Assembly (NCBI RefSeq): GCF_003443735.1
Contig: NZ_CP031969.1
Span: 1,178,001 to 1,242,000 of the forward strand
Source: Streptomyces sp. CC0208
Lineage (GTDB): Bacteria; Actinomycetota; Actinomycetes; Streptomycetales; Streptomycetaceae
Direction of reading: 5' to 3'
Length of the DNA stretch: 64,000 bases
A model generated the notes under the pieces. That model was not told the DNA's origin, ran no database searches, and saw nothing but the letters and a program-made list of their open reading frames with translations. Both the position numbers and the translations under genes were made by a program. Positions 8,326-16,828 of this stretch are shown in pieces. Positions within the stretch are counted from its first letter, which is position 1; each line of letters begins with the position of its first letter.

Positions 8326-8964
8326 CTACGCGGCGTCGCCGTCGGGGCGGACAAGCCCATGGACGCACGCCGCGGCACTGTCTCCGGCCACGCCCATCGC
8401 AATCAGGGCCGCGGTCGCGGTGTCCGTGCCGTCGTCGTTCCAGGCCCCGCTGTTCACGCAGTCCAAAAGCCCCAGCAGGTGCCCCTCCAGGGCCCGGGCC
8501 AGGACGGCCGGGGGGATGCCGGTCATGAAGGCACCGTTCCGTTGCCCCTGGCCGATGATCGCCTCCGTCATGTCCCGCGCGGGGGCCAGGACTTCGGCGA
8601 GCCGATCGGCTCCGAGGTCCTGGGGGGCGAGGCGGAGCAGGATGCGGTAGCGGTCGGCGACGGGCCACACGGCGAGGACGAAGCGCGCCAGCTCCGTGAC
8701 GGCGTCCGCCATCGGCGGGCGGGGAGCCGCGAGCGCCTTCCGCAGGGCCCATGTGGCCTCCTCCACCAGCCCCTCCATCAGTGCGGCCCGGCCGTTGAAG
8801 TGGCCGTAGACCGTGCGGCGTACCACCCCTGCCGCCTCGGCGATGTCACCGAGGCTGCTGTCGGGGTCACGGTCGAGTTCCTGCCGGGCCGCTTCGAGGA
8901 TGCGGGCCCGTGTGAGCAGGGTTCGGCTGCGTTCCGGGGCGGCTGTCAGGTGTGCGTGGATCAT
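8326..8964 (-). CDS. TetR-family regulator, paralog A
   Basis: A 212-residue TetR regulator with the helix-turn-helix segment LGDIAEAAGVVRRTVYGHF. The ATG at 8964 has GGAGG seven bases upstream, so longer in-frame versions are unlikely. It is divergent from the DHA2 exporter gene, and the shared 184-bp region carries a striking 27-bp-period direct repeat, so it very likely represses the exporter. The protein is clearly related to the TetR at 11556-12182: shared VVRRT, GHF.GRAAL, LWPV.DRYR.LL and DLG.DR patterns. Some TetR proteins of this group control efflux pumps; the inducer is unknown. Confidence 0.85.
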   Translation of the reverse strand: MIHAHLTAAPERSRTLLTRARILEAARQELDRDPDSSLGDIAEAAGVVRRTVYGHFNGRAALMEGLVEEATWALRKALAAPRPPMADAVTELARFVLAVWPVADRYRILLRLAPQDLGADRLAEVLAPARDMTEAIIGQGQRNGAFMTGIPPAVLARALEGHLLGLLDCVNSGAWNDDGTDTATAALIAMGVAGDSAAACVHGLVRPDGDAA

Positions 8965-9003
8965 GTCGAACCTCCGGTAGGCGGGGAGGGCGACTCGATA
9001 GTT

Positions 9004-9056
9004 GCACACCAAAGGGCAATAAACTAGTCTGCACATCAGCGGGCAATTAACTGCCC
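9004..9056. promoter_or_regulatory. 27-bp-period direct repeat, probable TetR operator
   Basis: Two 22-base copies start at 9004 and 9031: GCACACCAAAGGGCAATAAA and GCACATCAGCGGGCAATTAA, each followed by CT. They are exactly 27 bases apart. The second copy also forms an imperfect palindrome, GGGCAATTAACTGCCC, at 9041-9056. The site lies between the divergent TetR (start 8964) and exporter (start 9149) genes. Confidence 0.6.
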
Positions 9057-9148
9057 CTGGTGCCGGGCCTCCTCTTGGCCCCCCTGCGCCGCTCCCATCG
9101 ATTCCACCCCCGAAGCCACCGCTTCACCCCCTGCCGAGGAGCCCGACC

Positions 9149-10759
9149 ATGCCGCTCTTTCCGAACACACCCGTCGAGAAGATGACGGAGCCCTACCACC
9201 GGCGCTGGTGGGCCCTGCTGGTCCTGTGCCTGAGCCTGCTGATCGTGGTCATGGCGAACACGTCGTTGGTTGTGGCCGCCCCCGACATGACCAAGGGCCT
9301 GGGGCTGTCCAGCAGTGACCTGCAGTGGGTCATCGACGGCTACACCGTCCCCTACGCCGCGCTGATGCTGGTGCTCGGCGCGATCGGCGACAAGTACAGC
9401 CGCCGCGGCGCGCTCGTTTTGGGCCTGCTGATCTTCGCCGGCGGTTCGGTGATGGGCGGCCTGGTCGATGAGACGAGTCTCGTCATCACCGCCCGCGCGA
9501 TCATGGGTGTCGGTGCCGCCGTCGTCATGCCGGCCACGCTCTCGCTGCTGGTCGCGATGTTCCCGCGCGCCGAGCGCGCCAAGGCGATCACCGCCTGGTC
9601 CGCGACCTCCGGTCTTGCCATCGCCGCCGGTCCGCTCGCCGCCGGCTGGCTGCTGGAGAACCACGCCTGGGGCTCGACCTTCCTGATGAACGTCCCCGTT
9701 GCCGTCCTCGGCGTCGTCGGCGCGCTGCTGCTGGTGCCGCCGTCGAAGGCGGAGGGCATGGGCCGGATCGACTACGTCGGCGGTCTGCTGTCGATCGTGT
9801 CGGTCGGCTCTCTGGTGTACGCGACCATCGAGGGCCCGCACTTCGGCTGGGGCGTCGGCCCGATCACCGCGGCCGTCGTCGCCGGCGTGGGCCTGCTGGC
9901 CTTCGTCGCCTGGGAGTTGAAGCACCCCAACCCCATGCTGGACGTGCGCAAGTTCACCGAGCGCCCCTTCGGCGGCTCGATGATGGCAGTGCTGTTCTTC
10001 TTCTTCGGCACCTTCGGCTCGATCTACTACTCCACCCAGTTCCTGCAGTTCGTCCTCGGCTACGACGCCCTGGAGACCGGCATCCGCCTGCTGCCACTGG
10101 CCGGTGCGGTCTTCGTCGGCGCCGCGGTTACCGGCAAGCTCGCCCCGAAGCTCGGCGTGAAGATCGTGGTCGGAACCGGCATGGTCATCGGCACCGCGGG
10201 CGTCTTCCTGCTCACCCGGATCGAGACGGGCTCGACCTACACCGACTTCCTCACGCCCCTGCTGCTGCTCGGCTTCGCCATCGGCCTGAGCCTGTCCCCG
10301 GCCACCGACACCATCATGGGCTCCTTCCCCGAGTCGGAGCTGGGCGTCGCCGGCGGCGCCAACGACACCGCCCTGGAACTCGGCTGCGCCCTGGGTATCG
10401 CCATCCTCGGCTCGCTGCTCGCCACGTCATACAAGGACAAGCTCACCGACATGGTCGGCGGCCACCTCCCGGCCGAGGCCATGGACACCGCCAAGGATTC
10501 CGTCGGCGGCGGCATCGCGGTCGCCGAGCAGGTGGCCAAGAACCCTCAGGGCGGCGCCGAGCAGGCCCAGACCCTGCTGGGAGCGGTGCACGAGTCCTTC
10601 GCCCACGCCATCGCCCACACCAGCCTCATCGGCGCCATCATCATGGCCGCCGGAACCCTGATCGTCATCGCCGTCCTGCCCGGCCGCAAGCACACCACCA
10701 AGCACGGTGAGGAAGCGGCAGCGGCCACCGAGGAGCAGACCGAGACCGTGGGCGCCTGA
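9149..10759 (+). CDS. DHA2-family MFS drug exporter
   Basis: A 536-residue protein with about 14 hydrophobic segments, the layout of DHA2 (EmrB/QacA-type) proton-driven drug:H+ antiporters. Motif A appears as GAIGDKYSRRGAL after the second helix and motif C as GLAIAAGPLAAGWLL in the fifth. The ATG at 9149 has GAGGAG upstream. It is divergent from TetR paralog A and is followed by two hairpin terminators. It probably exports a toxic compound recognised by that TetR; the compound cannot be predicted. The C-terminal charged tail is unremarkable. Confidence 0.9.
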   Translation: MPLFPNTPVEKMTEPYHRRWWALLVLCLSLLIVVMANTSLVVAAPDMTKGLGLSSSDLQWVIDGYTVPYAALMLVLGAIGDKYSRRGALVLGLLIFAGGSVMGGLVDETSLVITARAIMGVGAAVVMPATLSLLVAMFPRAERAKAITAWSATSGLAIAAGPLAAGWLLENHAWGSTFLMNVPVAVLGVVGALLLVPPSKAEGMGRIDYVGGLLSIVSVGSLVYATIEGPHFGWGVGPITAAVVAGVGLLAFVAWELKHPNPMLDVRKFTERPFGGSMMAVLFFFFGTFGSIYYSTQFLQFVLGYDALETGIRLLPLAGAVFVGAAVTGKLAPKLGVKIVVGTGMVIGTAGVFLLTRIETGSTYTDFLTPLLLLGFAIGLSLSPATDTIMGSFPESELGVAGGANDTALELGCALGIAILGSLLATSYKDKLTDMVGGHLPAEAMDTAKDSVGGGIAVAEQVAKNPQGGAEQAQTLLGAVHESFAHAIAHTSLIGAIIMAAGTLIVIAVLPGRKHTTKHGEEAAAATEEQTETVGA

Positions 10760-10771
10760 GCCCCGTACACC

Positions 10772-10799
10772 GGAGGCCGGAATCCCGATTCCGGCCTCC
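10772..10799 (+). terminator. Hairpin terminator of the exporter gene
   Basis: A perfect 12-bp stem, GGAGGCCGGAAT (10772-10783) and ATTCCGGCCTCC (10788-10799), with a four-base loop, starts 13 bases after the exporter stop. There is no T-tract, as is common for Streptomyces terminators. Confidence 0.8.
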
Positions 10800-10841
10800 T
10801 CCACCCCCATGACGGGCCGTGCCTGAGCGGCGCACGGCCCC

Positions 10842-10885
10842 GGGACGGTGCCGGGAGGGGACACCCGGCACCGTCCCCCTTTTTT
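10842..10885 (+). terminator. Second, T-tailed intrinsic terminator
   Basis: A perfect 14-bp stem (GGGACGGTGCCGGG at 10842-10855 and its complement at 10864-10877), an eight-base loop and a run of six T at 10880-10885. This is the most classical rho-independent terminator in the window. Confidence 0.85.
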
Positions 10886-11555
10886 CGCTGTCCGTCCCGG
10901 GTGGCTGGAGTGGCGTTTCCTCACCCATGGCTTCTCGTCCGTGACGACCGCTTCGTTCGGCGTTCCGTTGGCCCTGGTGATCCTCAACCGGGTTGCGATG
11001 GTGCGGGCCGAGGCGGTGGAAGCGTGTGCCTGGCGGCGTCTGGCCATGCGGGTGGCGGGCCACCATTCGAGGGCTGGGAGCCCGGGCGGGACGACGGCGC
11101 TCTCGCTGAGCCCCGTCAGCAGCTCACGGATGGGACGTCGGAACACGCCCTGGAGGAGTTCCGAGCCGAAGTACGTCCAGGCAGTTCGGCCGTGCCGGTG
11201 GTAGTCGCCCGTGCCCGTGGACCTGATCAGGGAACGAGAGTTCAACGCGCATCTGGATGACCTCAACCACGGCAAGGCGGCGCTTGCCGTCCCGATTCCG
11301 CCGAATGTGTTCCAAGGCATGCAGGTCGGCCTCGACGAACTGCGCGGTCCGGCCAAGTGTTTCGCTAGGAGGTGCGCATCGTCGAAGATCTGGTCCTGCC
11401 CCTCGGGACCCGGTCCGGCGGGCGGAGTGGACCTACCCATATGACGTGGCGGCGCTGGCCCGGCACTACCGCATCGCCACGACGCCGGCGCGGGGGCGGA
11501 CATGGAAAGACCCCGGCGCTTCGCATCGGGGTCACGTCGAACTGTGGGGGCGAAC
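10886..11555. other. Gene-free stretch of about 670 bp
   Basis: No reading frame here has a recognisable domain, ribosome site and Streptomyces-like codon use together. Several long frames exist on both strands, but they contradict one another and show no family motif I recognise. Loss of the usual codon-position GC pattern suggests decayed coding sequence between the exporter terminators and the stop of TetR paralog B. Confidence 0.5.
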
Positions 11556-12182
11556 TCACGCGTCGGTGGCGGCCATCTCGTCGACGACGATCTGCGCCCG
11601 CTTCTCCGGCACACCGGCCGCGATGAGCGTGGTGACGGCCACCCGGGTGCCGTCGTCCTCCAGCGCCCCGGTGTTGACCTCCTCCAGCAGGGCGACCGTC
11701 ATCGCCTCCAGGCCGACGCTCAGCACCGGGGCCGGCAGGTGGGTGTGGAAGACGCCGTCCCGTTGTCCCTGCTCCAGGATGGCCGTGACCCTGACCCGGG
11801 CGGGTTCCAGGATCCCGGCGACACGGTCCATGCCGAGGTCCCGTCGGGCCAGCGCCAGGAGCATCCGGTACCGGTCGCCCACGGGCCAGAGCGCCAACGT
11901 GAAGTGGGCGAGCGCCCGGTCGGCCGGTTCCGTCACCCCCGCGCCGACCGCGATGGCGGCCTGAAGGGCCTCGGCGGCCTCCTCGGCCAGCGCGTCCAGG
12001 AGCGCGGCCCGGCCGGGGAAGTGCCCGAACAGCGTGCGTCGTACGACACCGGAGGCGCGGGCGAGTTCCTCCAGGGTGATGTCGGGGTTCCGGCCGAGCT
12101 CCTGGCGGGCGGTGGCGAGGATGCGGGCCCGGTTGGAGCGGGCGTTGCGTCGCTGGGGCACACGGCCGACGGGCTGGGACAC
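11556..12182 (-). CDS. TetR-family regulator, paralog B
   Basis: A 208-residue TetR regulator with the helix-turn-helix segment LEELARASGVVRRTLFGHF. The GTG at 12182 was preferred over an ATG at 12227. It gives an N-terminus matching the length of paralog A (about 20 residues before RARIL.TARQE) and has AGAGG upstream. Shared patterns with paralog A across the ligand domain (FTLALWPVGDRYRMLLALA, DLGMDRVAGILEPAR) indicate an ancient duplication. It is downstream of the peroxide trio on the same strand but separated by a strong terminator, so it likely has its own promoter. Confidence 0.82.
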   Translation of the reverse strand: MSQPVGRVPQRRNARSNRARILATARQELGRNPDITLEELARASGVVRRTLFGHFPGRAALLDALAEEAAEALQAAIAVGAGVTEPADRALAHFTLALWPVGDRYRMLLALARRDLGMDRVAGILEPARVRVTAILEQGQRDGVFHTHLPAPVLSVGLEAMTVALLEEVNTGALEDDGTRVAVTTLIAAGVPEKRAQIVVDEMAATDA

Positions 12183-12239
12183 GAAAGGAACCTCTAAGAA
12201 GACAGGGCGGAGAAGGGACTTCCCCATTCTGGCACGGGA

Positions 12240-12279
12240 GTCCCGACCGACCCCGTACGCATCCGGGGTCGGTCGGGAC
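12240..12279 (-). terminator. Strong hairpin terminator of the peroxide operon
   Basis: A perfect 16-bp stem (12240-12255 paired with 12264-12279, core CCCGACCGACCCCG) with an eight-base loop sits five bases beyond the catalase-like stop codon. No T-tract. Confidence 0.8.
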
Positions 12280-12283
12280 CTGG

Positions 12284-13372
12284 TCAGGCGGGCAGCTCCT
12301 TGATGTCGGACGGCTCCTGCGGCTCGATGCCGTTGAAGCGGTGCCGGAAGTCGCTGGAGGCGGGGTACGCGGCGCGGCGGGAGCGCATGATCGAGCCCAG
12401 CGGGCGGTGGGCCTCCAGGGCGTGCCAGGGGCTGAAGGAAAGGACGTCGTCGGCGTAGCGGCGGCGGGCATCGCTGTAGGCGTCCTGGGCGGGCAGGTGC
12501 AGCACGGCCACGGTCTGGTGCGGTGACAGTTCCTCGGGCCACAGGACCGAGGCGTCCTCCACCGGCATCCGGTCGATGTCCGTGCACAGCTGGGCGCGGA
12601 TGTCGTACTCGGCGCTGTTGTGCGCGAAGAAGTCGATGACGAGGTCGCGCAGAGCCGACTCGCCGGCCTTCTTGTCGACGTGGCTGCCGGTGAGGGCCTT
12701 GACGTTCGCCGAGCGGGGCGCGGCGGACATCTTCGCCACGTGGTCGCCGTAGCGCAGCGCGGCCATGGAGTGGAAGGTCTCGCCGAGGATGTGGTCGTTG
12801 GCGGCGGCCAGGGTCTCGACGGCGGGCGGAAGCGGACGTCCGACGCGTGTGAGGGCCTTGGCGGCCACTCGGGCGGCTGCGCCGGTGAGCTGGAGCTGCT
12901 GGTCGCTCTGGCCGGGCTGTTTCTCCAGGATGCCCTGGAGTTTGGCGTATTCGGCGATGTTGCCGAAGGGCAGGGTGGGGTGGTTGACGAGGAGGAAGTC
13001 CTGGGTGGTGAAGCCGTCGTCGAGGGCGCGGGGCCCGGGGGCGCCGATCACCTTCATCGCGAGGCCGCGCTGGACAGGCACCTGGTCGGAGCGCAGGTCG
13101 CCGGGGGCGGAGGAGAAGCGGACGATCACCGGGTAGGTGACCGGTGCGGCGAAGAGGCCCTGGGCGAGGTGGGCGGGCAGCTCGGGCTGGATGCGCAGCT
13201 CACCGGCGAGGACGCCATGGCTCTTGGCGTGGGCGTCGCGCAGGCCGTGCCGGTGTTTGTCGGCGACCTGCTGGTTGGCCTTGCCCATGGCCGCGACGAC
13301 CTGGCGGACGAGTTCGTCCTCGTCCGGAAAGGGCTGTTCGAGGTCAGGGCTGTAGCGGACGTACGAGGTCAT
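12284..13372 (-). CDS. Catalase-family heme protein (compact, catalase-like)
   Basis: A 362-residue protein, shorter than true monofunctional catalases (about 480 or more). It keeps the catalase core signs: the distal His region DAHAKSHGVLAGEL (about residues 48-61), VIVRFSSAPGD, and near the C-terminus RRAAYPASSDFRHRFN, whose RxxxY pattern supplies the proximal heme tyrosine. Compact catalase-like proteins can act as peroxidases, as catalases or in fatty-hydroperoxide chemistry; which applies is unknown. It is the third gene of a tight operon (28 bases after the DyP peroxidase). The ATG at 13372 has GGAG upstream and a strong terminator follows. Confidence 0.82.
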   Translation of the reverse strand: MTSYVRYSPDLEQPFPDEDELVRQVVAAMGKANQQVADKHRHGLRDAHAKSHGVLAGELRIQPELPAHLAQGLFAAPVTYPVIVRFSSAPGDLRSDQVPVQRGLAMKVIGAPGPRALDDGFTTQDFLLVNHPTLPFGNIAEYAKLQGILEKQPGQSDQQLQLTGAAARVAAKALTRVGRPLPPAVETLAAANDHILGETFHSMAALRYGDHVAKMSAAPRSANVKALTGSHVDKKAGESALRDLVIDFFAHNSAEYDIRAQLCTDIDRMPVEDASVLWPEELSPHQTVAVLHLPAQDAYSDARRRYADDVLSFSPWHALEAHRPLGSIMRSRRAAYPASSDFRHRFNGIEPQEPSDIKELPA

Positions 13373-13400
13373 GGGGAGTGTCTCCGCGCGAGGTGGGGGG

Positions 13401-14741
13401 TCAGTTGCTGCCGAGCCAGCGGATGGCGGACAGGCTGGGCATGAAGAAGTACTCGCCGCCGAGGAGGGTGTTGAAGGACTGGATGTTCTGCACCCTGCGC
13501 GGCGGGGTCCCCGGCACGGTGAAGTAGGCGCCCTTGTCCTGGAGCGAGATCATCGGGTCCTTCTCCTTGCCCAGGCCCATGAAGTTGCCGGAGCCGACCC
13601 ATTCGCTCTGCAGGAACTCGACGTTGTCGATGGCTCGGGCGCCGAGGGCGATGAAGTCCAGGCCGCGCGATGTGCCGTCGTCCTTGAGGCGATCCGGGGC
13701 CAGCGGGGTGCCGTAGGAGGTGCCGCGCCGGATGATCCGGCGGATGTTGACGTCGGAGAGGACCGTCAGCTTGGTGTCGCGTGGGTTCATCCGGCGGATG
13801 TGGGAGCCGAGCGGCGTGCTCAGCCCGCGCGGGTCGGCGGAGTAGTCGAAGTCGTTGATCCGGTTCGGGTCTTCGCCGATGGCGGGGATGTCGCGTTCCG
13901 GGGTCAGGGCGAGAGGTGCGCCGCTGCGCCAGCGGCCGACCAACTTGGCGGCCAGCAGCTCGCGTTCGGCCTCGGTGGAGGCGTTGTCGTGCAGCCACTT
14001 GTTGAAGGCGGCAACGTGGGAGTGGTACTTGCGGAACACGACGTAGGTGCCGTTGCGGCCCAGGACGTCCGGAGCCGGTACCGGCAGCGGTACGCCGGTC
14101 TCGCTCGGGTAGCCGAGGACGAACTCACCGGCCTTGATGGGCCGTCCGTCGCCGGGCAGGGGTTCGGCGCCACTGCCTTCGACCACCGGCTGGCTGAAGC
14201 CGTCCCGGTACCCGAAGACGTTGAACCCGTCGGCCGCGAAGTCCTGATGCGACAGCAGCCGTACGCCAGGGACCTCGCCCAGTTCCTTTTCGTAGGCGGC
14301 GACTTCGGCCCGCCAGTCGTCCTCGCTTGCGGCATACACCGTGACGGCGGCATGCACGCGCGGGGTGCCGAAGGGGAACTCCCAGCGGTCCGGCGCGTTC
14401 ACGCCGGTGTCCCGCAGCCGCTCGGCGCGAGCCGCCATCCCGGCGCGGAAGTTGGCGGGGAAGGAAGCCAGTGAGGTCTCCGGCAGCCCCAGTGCGACCA
14501 GACCCTGGTAGCTGAGGGCGAGGGCCAGCCAGGACGGCTGCGGTTCGTCCCAGCGCGCCGCCGAGGTCACCCTCGGCGCCAGTCGGCGCAGCAGTTCCTT
14601 GCCCGCGGCCGGTTCGGTGATCTCCAGAATCGCGTGGGTGCCGAAGTAGGGCTCGGGCCGGGCCCGCAGCAGGGTCGCCTGGATGTCGTCGAGGTCCAGG
14701 GTGGGCGGGCGGCGCAGCCGCCGGAACAGCGGGGAAGGCAT
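13401..14741 (-). CDS. DyP-type heme peroxidase
   Basis: A 446-residue protein with the diagnostic DyP GxxDG motif in FGYRDGFSQP (about residue 195), a likely proximal heme His in LGSHIRRMNPRD and the distal Arg region IRRIIRRGTSYG. DyP peroxidases use H2O2 to oxidise dyes, phenols or metals. No Tat or Sec signal is visible at the N-terminus (MPSPLFRRLRRP is basic but has no hydrophobic core), so it is probably cytoplasmic. It is the middle gene of the trio, 13 bases after the partner gene and 28 bases before the catalase-like gene, which suggests the three proteins work in one oxidative reaction or protective system. Confidence 0.88.
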   Translation of the reverse strand: MPSPLFRRLRRPPTLDLDDIQATLLRARPEPYFGTHAILEITEPAAGKELLRRLAPRVTSAARWDEPQPSWLALALSYQGLVALGLPETSLASFPANFRAGMAARAERLRDTGVNAPDRWEFPFGTPRVHAAVTVYAASEDDWRAEVAAYEKELGEVPGVRLLSHQDFAADGFNVFGYRDGFSQPVVEGSGAEPLPGDGRPIKAGEFVLGYPSETGVPLPVPAPDVLGRNGTYVVFRKYHSHVAAFNKWLHDNASTEAERELLAAKLVGRWRSGAPLALTPERDIPAIGEDPNRINDFDYSADPRGLSTPLGSHIRRMNPRDTKLTVLSDVNIRRIIRRGTSYGTPLAPDRLKDDGTSRGLDFIALGARAIDNVEFLQSEWVGSGNFMGLGKEKDPMISLQDKGAYFTVPGTPPRRVQNIQSFNTLLGGEYFFMPSLSAIRWLGSN

Positions 14742-14754
14742 GGTGCGCCTGCCT

Positions 14755-15363
14755 TCAGTTGAGGTCCGACAGGAAACGCTGGACGGCGGCTTCCTGTCGC
14801 TTGAGCCGGTGGCCCTCCGCGACGGTGAGGCCCGGGTGGGCGACGAACCACGCCTCGGCCGGGATCTGGTACTTGACGATGAAGTCCTTCACGTCCGGGG
14901 CGGTGATGCCGGGCCAGCCCTCGACATTGCTGAACAGGTAGTCCATCATCTCGGGGATCTTGGTGGCGAAGTCGTCGATGTACGCGTCCCACTCGCCGTC
15001 GAAGGCGGTCGCGAACAGCAGCTTCGTGTCGCTGTCGAGGAACACGAACCGCATGTTGTGCAGGGTGCCGACCTGACCTGCGCCCGCCAGGTTCCCACCG
15101 ATCAGCCGGAAGAACTTCCGCAGGTGCGCCGCGCCGTTCGGCTTCAGCGGCAGGATCGTCGTCAGCTCGGACACCTCACCGCTCTTGGCACCGATCCGGC
15201 CCGCGGTGGTGACCGCGTGTTCGGCCATCTCTCCCTTGTCCACGAGCACCTCGGCGGCCTTGACCTTGAGAGCGATCTTCGCGTCCAACAAGGCGGTCTC
15301 GACCTTCTCGCGGACCGCATCGGGGAACTGCTGGAACTTGGCGTGCAGGTCTGTCTCGCTCAT
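14755..15363 (-). CDS. Unnamed partner protein of the DyP/catalase operon
   Basis: A 202-residue soluble protein without a signal peptide. I do not recognise a named family. The middle shows LTTILPLKPNGAAHLRKFF, then GTLHNMRFVFLDSDTKLLF and AFDGEWDAYIDDF. This strand order recalls the dimeric ferredoxin-like modules found in, or beside, heme peroxidases such as DyP. A GGAG ribosome site precedes the ATG at 15363; upstream in-frame sequence lacks one. As first gene of the operon it may be a substrate-handling or accessory subunit for the two heme enzymes. Existence of the gene is secure from codon use and spacing; the role is inference. Confidence 0.7.
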   Translation of the reverse strand: MSETDLHAKFQQFPDAVREKVETALLDAKIALKVKAAEVLVDKGEMAEHAVTTAGRIGAKSGEVSELTTILPLKPNGAAHLRKFFRLIGGNLAGAGQVGTLHNMRFVFLDSDTKLLFATAFDGEWDAYIDDFATKIPEMMDYLFSNVEGWPGITAPDVKDFIVKYQIPAEAWFVAHPGLTVAEGHRLKRQEAAVQRFLSDLN

Positions 15364-15386
15364 GGCGCCTCTCCTTGGGCGTGGGC

Positions 15387-15407
15387 GGTGATACTTCACG
15401 TATCGCC
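15387..15407. promoter_or_regulatory. Inverted repeat upstream of the peroxide operon
   Basis: GGTGATAC (15387-15394) and GTATCGCC (15400-15407) flank TTCAC. The eight-base arms have one mismatch. The site is 24 bases upstream of the first gene of the trio, a good place for a repressor operator. Confidence 0.45.
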
Positions 15408-15547
15408 ACAAATAGGCCACCGCAGGGTGGCGTGCAAGCAGGATGGATCCCACTTTCTGACCGTCCCCGCAGGATTGATTACATCATCAGTTCACTGCTT
15501 CGGGCTTGTCAACGCGCTACTCGCAGGTAGTCACATGACTCGCCCCA

Positions 15548-15598
15548 CTATGAGACAGGTTGACTCGCAGACCTTTTGTGAGTCAACCTGTCTCATAG
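15548..15598. promoter_or_regulatory. Double operator with 19-bp perfect inverted repeat
   Basis: CTATGAGACAGGTTGACTC (15548-15566) is repeated in inverse orientation as GAGTCAACCTGTCTCATAG (15580-15598), with a 13-base spacer. Each arm is itself a near-palindrome of form GAGNCA-N3-TGNCTC. A third copy of the same motif overlaps the start region of the TetR gene at 17912-17926, so this is probably that TetR's binding site at the DUF4331 operon promoter. Confidence 0.7.
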
Positions 15599-15638
15599 AG
15601 GCGCACCTCGACCCACCCATCACTCGAAGGAGCTCCCG

Positions 15639-16828
15639 ATGGCGGATCACTTCTCCGGACCGCGCATCCTCTTCGACCCCGCGTCCGACGTCGCCGACGT
15701 CTTCGCCTTCCCCAGCCCGGACCACCCCGGCTGCCTGGTGCTCGTCCTCGACGTCTTCCCGGCCGCCGCTCCCACCGCGCTGTTCTCCGACGCGATCACC
15801 TACCGCTTCCGGGTCCGGCCGGTCGCCCCGGCGGCCGAGCGGGCCGCGTTCACTGTCGGCGACACCGAGTACGGCCTCGACTTCACCTTCGCAGCGCCCG
15901 GTCAGGTCCCCGGCAGCGACGAATCGGTCCAGATAGGCACCTGCACGACGCCCAGCGGTGAGCAGGTCCTCTTCCAGGTCGGCGGCGACACACCCGCCGA
16001 GGCCGAAGGACTGAGGATCTTCGCCGGACCACGACTCGACCCGTTCTTCATCGACCTCGCAGGTGTTCTGGCCGCCGACGCCACACAGAAGCTGGCCTTC
16101 CGCCCCGGCGCGGACAACGTCCTCGAAGGGATGAACGTGCTGAGCATCGTCGTCGAGGTGGACCCCGAAGTGGTGTTCGGCCTGGACTGTGGCCCCCTGC
16201 TCGGCGTCGTCGGCGAGACCGTGACCTCCGGTGGCCGACCTCCGGTGGCCGCCCGGTCCGGCTGGAACGCATGGGCCGCCCCGAGATCAAGAACGTCGTC
16301 CTGGCGAGCAAGAGCCACGACCCCGTCAACAGCGACCTGGAGATCCGAGACCTCTACAACGAGGAGGACGCCTTCGCTGTGCGACCGGACTACGCCGGGG
16401 CCTACCGGGCGCGATTCGACGCCAACCTGGCCTTCTTCGACCGCCTCGACGGCGAGCTCGTCTGGCCGCCGGACGACCAAGGCACCCACCCGCTGACGGA
16501 ACTCCTCCTGGCTGACTTCCTTGTCGTCGACATCTCCAAGCCGTTCGCCGAGGACGGCTGCTTCGAGATCGAGACCGCGCTGCTCGCCGGACGCCCCCAC
16601 GCGACCTGCGGAGGCCGTGCGCCCAACGACGACATCGTGGACACCCTCTACACACTCCTGGTGGGCGGCGTCGACGGCCCGCGCATCAGCGACGGCGTCG
16701 ACCAGGCCACCCGGCCGGCCACGCACGACTTCCCGTACCTCGTGGCCCCCAACCCGAACCCGCCTGACCTCATGAGGGTGATGACCGCGCTGCTCGCCCC
16801 GCCGGAGCCGGAGGAGGAAGCAGCATGA
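15639..16828 (+). pseudogene. DUF4331-family gene, frameshifted by a 14-bp tandem duplication
   Basis: The ATG at 15639 opens a frame reading MADHFSGPRILFDPASDVAD and continuing through typical DUF4331 strands to about 16237. The family sequence then resumes in another frame as RLERMGRPEIKNVVLASK and ends at 16828. Between them, ACCTCCGGTGGCCG is present twice in tandem (16224-16237 and 16238-16251). Removing one copy joins the two frames exactly as TSGGRPVRLERMGRPEI, giving about 391 residues, a normal family length. DUF4331 is a conserved domain of unknown function. As sequenced, the protein would be truncated with an aberrant tail of about 80 residues. The stop overlaps the downstream TPR gene start (ATGA). 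Confidence 0.8.
16224..16251 (+). repeat. 14-bp tandem duplication
   Basis: Two perfect adjacent copies of ACCTCCGGTGGCCG. Because 14 is not a multiple of three it shifts the DUF4331 frame. It could be a real slippage event, which is potentially reversible, or an assembly error. Confidence 0.9.

Noticed and set aside
10427..11614. A 395-residue minus-strand frame after the exporter gene
   Set aside because: It overlaps the end of the exporter and two terminators, and no domain or start signal supports it.
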